A DNA stretch of 64,000 nt from positions 1,488,001 through 1,552,000 of the forward strand of contig JABTVC010000001.1 in NCBI GenBank assembly GCA_015075005.1. Reading direction: 5' to 3'. The notes under the pieces were generated by a model. The model had not been told where the DNA came from and searched no databases. It saw only the letters and a program-made list of their open reading frames with translations. Source of the stretch: Planctomycetia bacterium. Lineage in GTDB: Bacteria; Planctomycetota; Brocadiia; Brocadiales; Brocadiaceae. Shown piece by piece: positions 58,176 through 64,000 of this stretch. The first letter of the stretch is position 1. The number at the start of each line of letters is the position of its first letter. The translations under genes and the position numbers were made by a program.

Positions 58176-60446
58176 ATGGAAAGACCCGTCCTCTATATCT
58201 TCTCAAAAAAACAAGAAATACTTCTGAGTATTTCGAGGTATGTCAGGCACATTGGGTTTGAATGCAAGAAACTGAAACACCGGTTTGATCCTAAAGAGCA
58301 TACCAGTACATATTTCTTCCTAGAAGAAATAACATCAATCCTCGGTAAGGAAACTCCTGAAATACTTTTAAATGCTGTAGCAATTATAGATGTTACTGAT
58401 GTTGATAATGATATATCATCATCTCTAAATCCCATTGAAGATTCAAATGAAACAGGACAAATTGTATCATCGTTAATATTAGCCTATCCGGAGGTCAATT
58501 GGATATTTTTAGGCGCTACATACAACAAACCCAAAAAAAGCCTGCCGTGGGAAAAAGAGTACTTTGTGGATGTAACTGAAATGAATCGTATTATTGAATT
58601 ACTAAAACGCCATCAGGATGGTTACAGACCTCTATTTGATCCTTCCGGATTACGAACATATATCAAAGAACTGGTTATTAAAACAGAAGATGCATTAGAA
58701 AGAGATAACAAATCAGAAGTTGAAAATGATCAAATGTTACCAATTGTTCGTGATCGTCTCAAAAAAAGAAAAACTCAAAGTGCTGTCGTCATTGACGAAG
58801 AACTCCCCTTTACATTTCTTAATGGTTACATTGCTTATCGCACAGGTTATCGATGTTTTATGATTACTTCAAAGTCAGAAATGGAAAAGGTGCTGAAAGA
58901 ACCAAATGAAGCCTTACAATTATCCATAGAGGATTTAGATATAAAACTAAGTGATATGGATGACGGTGAAACAAAAATTTTGAGAGACCTTGACGTACGT
59001 GCAAATGAAGAATATTACAAGGTCCTTAATATAAAAAACCGCCTTATTGTAACTGGGGTTGCTACAAATGAAGAGAGGGAAAAATATAAGGGAAGATTTG
59101 AAATTATTGGTAAGCCCTACGCGGGTATTTACGATTTAAAAAAATATATTGATGAACTATCCAATCAGGAACATCCAGTTAGTAATGACCGTGTCGGTTT
59201 AGAGAATCAGAGTAGAAGCACTAATAATAGTGAAAGTGATCAGCCAGATGATGAAAAGAAATCAAATGATTTTCCTTTATCACACAGTGCTTTAAATAAG
59301 ATTTTGCTTATTGCAAACTCCTTAATTAGCAAGGCTAAAAAGATTTTAGGTGATGCAAAAAGCTGTCAAGAGTACGTTTTTGGAGCTATTCTCTCCTTTG
59401 AGGCAAAGGAATTACTTCATGGAAAATCAATGACCACAGCATTGGAGGCAATTGCTCTCCAACATCAGATGGAAGCAAGGGCAGAATGTTGTTTCCTTGG
59501 CGTGGCACATGAAATTGAGACAGACCTAAGGTTTAAAGATATATCAAAGGAAGTTAATACTATTATAAAAATAAATGACAAACCTGAGCAAAAAAAATCA
59601 GCCCAATCATCTAATGCCCAGATCGAAATTGTTAATAATATTCGCCTGATATTTAAGGAATATGAACAATTTGATGAAGAAGAGCTCTGCCTCATTGAGG
59701 TTCGTAAATTACGACAAAAACTACATTGGCATTCATCGAATAAGTTTTGTAGTTCAATAGAATGGTGCTTTAATTGGCTGATTGCAACACGCTCTTACGT
59801 CCCATGGAGAATCTTATGTTCCGCAGCAGGTTTTGTATTTTTATGGATGCTATTTTATTCCTTCCTTACAAATCCTCAGCAATTAGAGGTGGGATCTCCG
59901 GATTTTTGTGTGAGTGAATTCAAATCTCCGATAACGATTAGAAGTCTTTGCAAAGAAATTAATAAAGACAACTATAACATACCGTTGACTATGAAAAAAA
60001 ATACAATCATTTGGCTCAATGAACTATTAAAAATGCCTGATTTTTATGATGTTTTATGTATGGAAAAACACAAAATAAGTTTCTGTAAGAATATAATGGT
60101 TTTAGTTGAAGAAACTAATGGTTATCGTAAAAAGATAAATTTCCCGAGTTTAAGTATCGATGAACAAAATAGTATAAAAAGACTTAACCGTCTTCTTTTA
60201 GAAGAAATTTATCCAAACGTATCTCCAAAAACATACAGATATAATGGTAAATTACCCCTTTGGCAGCGTTTCTGCCAATCTGCATTTCAATCTTCACTAA
60301 CTTTTCTAGAAATGCAAGATGCTGGAATTATGAAATGCCAAAGAGATAAGGTTTTTCATACTATACTGTTTTTTGAACTTTTTTTTGCATACGCCCATTT
60401 AGGTATCTTTATTACGTATCTTTATCAAAAACTAGCTAGGCGATAA
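58176..60446 (+). CDS. Receiver-like protein with C-terminal two-TM pore-like module
   Basis: 756 residues, intact. The N-terminal ~150 look like a degenerate receiver fold (VLYIFSKKQEILLSISRYVR, AVAIIDVTDVDND). A second Rossmann-like segment starts AVVIDEELPFTFLNGYIAYR near 207. A low-complexity Ser/Asn/Glu linker near 340-365 precedes a helical region (ALEAIALQHQMEARAECCFL). Then TM1 (RILCSAAGFVFLWMLFYSFL, about 548-567), a roughly 150-residue loop, and a segment SSLTFLEMQDAGIMK just before TM2 (LFFELFFAYAHLGIFITYLY) ending KLARR. The last part has the spacing of two-TM ion-channel pore domains, but TxGYG is replaced. An inferred membrane effector; function not established. Confidence 0.6.
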   Translation: MERPVLYIFSKKQEILLSISRYVRHIGFECKKLKHRFDPKEHTSTYFFLEEITSILGKETPEILLNAVAIIDVTDVDNDISSSLNPIEDSNETGQIVSSLILAYPEVNWIFLGATYNKPKKSLPWEKEYFVDVTEMNRIIELLKRHQDGYRPLFDPSGLRTYIKELVIKTEDALERDNKSEVENDQMLPIVRDRLKKRKTQSAVVIDEELPFTFLNGYIAYRTGYRCFMITSKSEMEKVLKEPNEALQLSIEDLDIKLSDMDDGETKILRDLDVRANEEYYKVLNIKNRLIVTGVATNEEREKYKGRFEIIGKPYAGIYDLKKYIDELSNQEHPVSNDRVGLENQSRSTNNSESDQPDDEKKSNDFPLSHSALNKILLIANSLISKAKKILGDAKSCQEYVFGAILSFEAKELLHGKSMTTALEAIALQHQMEARAECCFLGVAHEIETDLRFKDISKEVNTIIKINDKPEQKKSAQSSNAQIEIVNNIRLIFKEYEQFDEEELCLIEVRKLRQKLHWHSSNKFCSSIEWCFNWLIATRSYVPWRILCSAAGFVFLWMLFYSFLTNPQQLEVGSPDFCVSEFKSPITIRSLCKEINKDNYNIPLTMKKNTIIWLNELLKMPDFYDVLCMEKHKISFCKNIMVLVEETNGYRKKINFPSLSIDEQNSIKRLNRLLLEEIYPNVSPKTYRYNGKLPLWQRFCQSAFQSSLTFLEMQDAGIMKCQRDKVFHTILFFELFFAYAHLGIFITYLYQKLARR

Positions 60447-60465
60447 GGTGTTTCTGTAAAACAAA

Positions 60466-61146
60466 ATGTCTAATTCTGTAATCATTATTTCAGACGATAC
60501 AGAAGTTTATAAATCTTTAAAAAGAGCCTTTCGGCTCTTCAATATTGTAGCACAGGAATGGGAAGATTATGTACGAAACAAACAAATACTAAAAAGTCAC
60601 TCTATTTTAATATTTACAGAAAACCGCGATTCGCTATATGAGTGGATATGGAATGACATTAGAGGGCAGAATAAGCTTCTTAATCCAATCATTGCTATTA
60701 GTTTCCATCGACTTGATCCCGCCAGTGATTTGAGGGACTTGGTATTTGAAAAAAATTATGAAACATATCAGTATTTTAAAATTCCCTTTTTACTAAAAGA
60801 AATATTTCATGCATTCAAAGAGTTAAAACCTTTAAGAAATGAAAAAAAAAGAAAGTATGATATTAAATCCTTTTCGCAGCCTAGTGGGCTTTTGAATAAA
60901 GTCGAGCACGAATTAATGAATTTGTTGGGCAGTGAGGAAGAAGCAGAAATGAAAAAAGAACGTGCGATGAGTTTTTATACGCGAGTAAAGGAAATGTTGC
61001 AAGATTTGGATTCCAGGAATGAATTAATGGCAGAGGTTGAAGATGTCATATTTAAAATGGAAGCGTCTATTTTGTCTGACGAAGTATGCCGAAATTTCAA
61101 ATTAATCACAGATAGATTATTTTTAAAGATACGCAACGAACTATAA
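60466..61146 (+). CDS. Degenerate receiver-like protein with helical tail
   Basis: 226 residues. Residues 1-120 have receiver-like alternation (NSVIIISDDTEVYKSLKRAF, HSILIFTENRD, PIIAISFHR) with an acidic pair near the start. The phospho-acceptor position reads IFTENRD rather than a canonical Asp. The C-terminal 90 residues are helical and charged. It begins 20 bases after the previous gene and ends 11 before the next, so co-transcribed. Confidence 0.55.
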   Translation: MSNSVIIISDDTEVYKSLKRAFRLFNIVAQEWEDYVRNKQILKSHSILIFTENRDSLYEWIWNDIRGQNKLLNPIIAISFHRLDPASDLRDLVFEKNYETYQYFKIPFLLKEIFHAFKELKPLRNEKKRKYDIKSFSQPSGLLNKVEHELMNLLGSEEEAEMKKERAMSFYTRVKEMLQDLDSRNELMAEVEDVIFKMEASILSDEVCRNFKLITDRLFLKIRNEL

Positions 61147-61157
61147 GGAATATTTTG

Positions 61158-62120
61158 ATGGATAAAGTTATCGTAATAGACGATCAAATAACTGTAAATA
61201 GTACCGATGGGAAAAGAATAATTGAGCTTCTTGGAAATAATTATGATGTAGGTTTTATAAATACACGTGATGCGCTTGAATGCCTGCTGAATGATGTTCC
61301 AAAAGATATAAAACTTGTTCTTCTTGACCTCGACTTATCAGGAAAACAAATGAAAGTAAAGGCTGAAGATGTTCTTGAAAGCCTTGTAAAAAACAAAATT
61401 AAGGTAATTATTTTAACAAAGGTGCCAAGCACTAAAGGAAGCAGAAAGGAAATGAATGAAAAGTGGACTGAACTTGCATACCCATTAAAATTGTTAAACA
61501 GAGGCGCATTGGGATATCTCTCTAAAATAGAATATGACGGAAGACCTATCTTTTTCAAGAATTGTATTGATTCAATAATACATGACTCACATAAAACGTA
61601 CAAGTTACGTTTAGATTGCAAATTATGTAAAATACAAATACTCAATTTGAACGGGGATATTATAATAAGCAAGGATATTTCTTTTTTTAAAAGTATTTGG
61701 AGAACCGAGGAGTATCCGGCAAGTAAACAGGATGCTTTGTTAAGGATTTTCTATGATATGGGCGTACAGAAAAAAACTTCTATAAAACTTCCTAAAAATT
61801 ACTATAACGGATTGAAAGCAGAAACAGATAGAGAAGACGGATTAAGGTTTGGTGATTATTTAAACTCATTTAATAATTCTATTAAAGAAGAATCTGAAGG
61901 ATTGTTTGCGAGAAGACTTCTTGAAGGCCCTGGACCAGGTAAACATACAGGTATATATACTGCCAACATAGGTTCAGTCGAACTAGTTAATGATGAACAA
62001 GAAGAAATGCCTATATCATGGAAGGATTCCGTTGATAATCGCTTTACAGAAGTACAAAAACGCTTAACGGACATTGAAAAATGTCTCAAACAACTCCTCC
62101 AGCAATCCAAGAAAGAATGA
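61158..62120 (+). CDS. Response-regulator-like protein
   Basis: 320 residues. The N-terminal receiver shows DKVIVIDDQITVNS (acidic pair), KLVLLDLDLSG (phospho-acceptor Asp) and KVIILTKVPS plus a Lys in GYLSKIEYD. The rest has no DNA-binding motif: a region of mixed structure, a Gly/Pro turn (EGPGPGKHTGIYT) and a C-terminal coiled coil (NRFTEVQKRLTDIEKCLKQL). The start is ATG at 61158, preceded by AAGGA. Likely phosphorylation target of the kinase-like protein upstream (inference). Confidence 0.7.
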   Translation: MDKVIVIDDQITVNSTDGKRIIELLGNNYDVGFINTRDALECLLNDVPKDIKLVLLDLDLSGKQMKVKAEDVLESLVKNKIKVIILTKVPSTKGSRKEMNEKWTELAYPLKLLNRGALGYLSKIEYDGRPIFFKNCIDSIIHDSHKTYKLRLDCKLCKIQILNLNGDIIISKDISFFKSIWRTEEYPASKQDALLRIFYDMGVQKKTSIKLPKNYYNGLKAETDREDGLRFGDYLNSFNNSIKEESEGLFARRLLEGPGPGKHTGIYTANIGSVELVNDEQEEMPISWKDSVDNRFTEVQKRLTDIEKCLKQLLQQSKKE

Positions 62121-62571
62121 CCATTATTTCCCATTCAGGAATGCTACGCCCATTTTCAAAGATCGTTTTAAAAGCAATAGTACACCTTAAACCTCTGCGA
62201 ATTAGTTTGATTGTTTAGAAAAATTCCCCTCGTTTTGTGATTCATTAATTTTCTGCCAATTCAATCGCTTCCCTAATCATACTTATCAGCGATTTCTGTC
62301 AATACAAGCCATTGCCATTGAAAATATCTGCCGAAGAGCCATTTGGGTTATACGGTGGATATTTCATGGATACCTATGGAATTCCACACGTCATTAAAAT
62401 CAATTAGACTTTAGCCTAACAAACGTGGCAAGCAAATCTAAAACATTAATTGTGCATTATCGAAATTAATTTGCGCTTTATGAAGAAAGGAAGGTGGTCA
62501 CTATGATTGTATAAAGTTGGATGAAAGTTTTTTTGCATTGGTTTTCGTTAACTTTAATAGGAGATTAAAAA
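62121..62571. other. Intergenic region before the peptide gene
   Basis: About 450 bases without an intact gene. A stretch at 62298-62408 reads KISAEEPFGLYGGYFMDTYG, IPHVIKIN in one plus frame and looks like the end of a lost protein. The reverse strand nearby has SMIREAIELAEN. No convincing promoter found, although the gap itself argues for separate transcription of the peptide gene. Confidence 0.4.
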
Positions 62572-62742
62572 ATGTTGAAAGATAAAATGTTTAATTTCTA
62601 CGATAGGATGAAAATAATTGCATCGAATGAACGACCTGCTTTGGCTTGTGTCCTGGCACAGATGGAATCTGTCAACGACAATTCAAAAACTGCATGGAAC
62701 AATAAGTATCCTGATTACCACAATTGCATTTGGAGTAGCTAA
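62572..62742 (+). CDS. Candidate RiPP precursor peptide (56 residues)
   Basis: Starts with a good ribosome-binding site (AGGAG, 8 bases before ATG). The N-terminal part (MLKDKMFNFYDRMKIIASNE) is charged and helical as in leader peptides. The C-terminal 16 residues are AWNNKYPDYHNCIWSS, containing four consecutive aromatic-X-polar triplets: Trp42-Asn-Asn44, Tyr46-Pro-Asp48, Tyr49-His-Asn51 and Trp54-Ser-Ser56. A radical SAM/SPASM gene follows 122 bases later on the same strand, with a hairpin between. This is the usual layout of a precursor and its maturase. There is no Gly-Gly protease site. The peptide's modification is inferred, not shown. Confidence 0.65.
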   Translation: MLKDKMFNFYDRMKIIASNERPALACVLAQMESVNDNSKTAWNNKYPDYHNCIWSS

Positions 62743-62825
62743 TAACGTCCTGTTTAATAAACGCGTATGCAGTTTTCTTCGGCAGGCCATTAGCAAGGTA
62801 TGATTTTAATCGGAAAATTATAAAC

Positions 62826-62851
62826 CCCTGACTGGTGAAAACCAGTCAGGG
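62826..62851 (+). other. Hairpin between peptide and maturase genes
   Basis: CCCTGACTGGT and ACCAGTCAGGG form a perfect 11-bp stem closed by a GAAA tetraloop, followed by the maturase ribosome-binding site (AAAGGA). No U-run follows. It would protect the 3' end of the short peptide message and reduce expression of the enzyme relative to its substrate. Confidence 0.7.
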
Positions 62852-62864
62852 AGAAAGGAACACA

Positions 62865-64000
62865 ATGAAAAGTTTGAATAAATTTCCTGTAATTGCAATC
62901 GTTAAACCAACTAAACGGTGCAACCTCTACTGTTCTTTCTGCTATGAATCACATGAAACATCCGTTATGGATATGGAAACGTTAGAACACGTTAACAAAA
63001 AAGTTATAGAATATAACGTAAAAGTTTCGATTGAAAATTCATTCGATCCTTCGATCTCGGATTTTATCTGGCATGGAGGCGAACCTTTAAGTATGGGAAT
63101 AGATTTTTTCAAAAAAATTATTGAATTACAAAATCACTATACAACATCGTATAAAGACCATGTCATTCGCAATGAGATACAGTCAAACCTGACTTTGCTC
63201 ACACCGGAGCTTTGGGGGTTTTTGAAGGAAAACAAATTTAAAATTGGTTCTTCTCTCGATGGCAATAAAGAACTGCACGATAGCACCCGAAGACACAAAG
63301 ACGGCAGTGGTAGTTTCGATAGGGTAATGGAAGCGATACATACCATGAAAAATGACCATGCATCTCCATCACCAGTCGGTTGTATTGCAGTCCTTACACG
63401 GAACAAATTGGGTAAAATCAAGGAAATGTATAATTTCTTCAAGAGGAATAAAATAAGCTTCGAATTAAATTACCCTGCGATTGCCGGTAATGCAAAAACA
63501 AATCGAGATTCTATAGAAGTAACTCCAGAAGAATGGGCAGCGTGCATGATAGAACTCTTTGATCTCTGGTTTTTTGATAAGTCAGGACCTTTCATAGAAA
63601 TACCAAGCTTAGCAAAATATGCAGCAGGAATTTTAATGGGTAAAATGAATTCCTGTACGTTTAGTGGCACTTGCCGCAACCGGTATATTGCTATTAATCC
63701 CAATGGAGACGTTCACCCCTGCGGCAAGTTTGGTTCTGGTGAGGACTTTAAACTTGGTAATATCAAAATACACTCTATAGACGAAATAATGGAATCAGAG
63801 GTTAACAAATATCTCTTGAGACGAAATGTGAACGATATCAAGGAGTGCCGTGTGTGTGAATTCAAGGAAATGTGCAAGGGTGGTTGTTTCTACAACGCCT
63901 ATTTAGCTACAGGGAGCCCATTTGAAAAAGATTCAATGTGCTCAGGGTATAAAATTATTTTTAGCCATATCAAGAAAGTGCTTGAAGAAGAATTGGGTGA
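62865..64000 (+). CDS. Radical SAM/SPASM peptide maturase, 3' end outside window
   Basis: 378 codons are present. The radical SAM motif is CNLYCSFCYE (CxxxCxxC, Cys20/24/27), followed by FIWHGGEPLSMGIDFFKKI, IGSSLDGNKELHDSTRR and GSFDRVMEAI. These blocks are those of FxsB/GrrM/anSME-like peptide-modifying enzymes. The SPASM domain is canonical: C-x10-G-x4-C (CRNRYIAINPNGDVHPC) and C-x2-C-x5-C-x3-C (CRVCEFKEMCKGGC), then MCSGYK. It would bind two auxiliary 4Fe-4S clusters. With the preceding peptide it forms a candidate RiPP pair. An alternative is a sulfatase-maturase-like enzyme, but no sulfatase is nearby. Confidence 0.9.
   Translation, partial: MKSLNKFPVIAIVKPTKRCNLYCSFCYESHETSVMDMETLEHVNKKVIEYNVKVSIENSFDPSISDFIWHGGEPLSMGIDFFKKIIELQNHYTTSYKDHVIRNEIQSNLTLLTPELWGFLKENKFKIGSSLDGNKELHDSTRRHKDGSGSFDRVMEAIHTMKNDHASPSPVGCIAVLTRNKLGKIKEMYNFFKRNKISFELNYPAIAGNAKTNRDSIEVTPEEWAACMIELFDLWFFDKSGPFIEIPSLAKYAAGILMGKMNSCTFSGTCRNRYIAINPNGDVHPCGKFGSGEDFKLGNIKIHSIDEIMESEVNKYLLRRNVNDIKECRVCEFKEMCKGGCFYNAYLATGSPFEKDSMCSGYKIIFSHIKKVLEEELG

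Noticed and set aside
62572..62742. Double-glycine bacteriocin precursor
   Set aside because: The peptide has no GG/GA site and no peptidase-containing ABC exporter is nearby; the aromatic triplet pattern is the stronger lead.

Overview
The window looks like a chromosomal segment of an anammox planctomycete (Candidatus Brocadiaceae, Kuenenia/Brocadia-like). This is inferred from two Amt ammonium transporters beside PII proteins, an NtrC-type regulator and a CxxCH-bearing (DUF3365-like) sensor kinase, together with a dense mix of IS families. No 16S or hydrazine-metabolism gene is present to prove it. The core is moderately AT-rich and the last third (about 44.6-62.6 kb) looks more so.

Layout. 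0-4 kb: 3'-truncated feoB (minus), an unknown membrane protein and two overlapping YkgJ-type Cys-cluster proteins. 4-15.7 kb: an IS graveyard with ISAzo13-like, ISKra4, two ISL3 copies, IS200, IS1634, IS1380 and ISNCY pieces inserted into each other, plus a broken beta-barrel gene, a DUF5615 protein and tsaB. 15.7-27.2 kb (minus): rfbB, a shortened Uma2 gene, the complete F-type ATP synthase operon (atpZ-I-B-E-F-H-A-G-D-C), a PhoU-like gene and hemL. 27.3-29.2 kb (plus): purN and an M16 peptidase. 29.3-38.9 kb: an ammonium-sensing block with Amt, PII, a divergent PII paralogue, an NtrC-like regulator, a large multi-sensor kinase and an Amt fused to a signalling coiled coil. 39-42.6 kb: TPR lipoprotein, HtrA protease and small proteins. 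43.2 kb: tmRNA, followed by att-like debris and a VapBC-like pair.

44.8 kb to the end is one long plus-strand gene train. It starts with an Opp/Dpp importer (OppD, solute-binding protein, OppB, OppC) with a radical SAM gene inside it. Two paralogous sensor proteins follow; the second is a histidine-kinase-like ATPase. Then come an unrecognised gene and three receiver-like proteins, one with a C-terminal two-TM pore-like module. The train ends with a 56-residue peptide gene, a strong hairpin and a radical SAM/SPASM maturase. The peptide's last 15 residues carry four aromatic-X-polar triplets (WNN, YPD, YHN, WSS), the pattern used by three-residue-cyclophane (triceptide-like) RiPP maturases. 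This is the best candidate for an undescribed system in the window.

Two IS insertions break this train cleanly enough to undo on paper: an IS630 with TA duplication in the first radical SAM gene, and an ISL3 with an 8-bp duplication in the kinase-like gene. Across the whole window, many otherwise good genes (atpA, purN, the Amt fusion, its kinase, the antitoxin, the solute-binding protein) carry single-base frameshifts. Several lie in homopolymers, so sequencing or assembly error must be considered before calling any of them pseudogenes.
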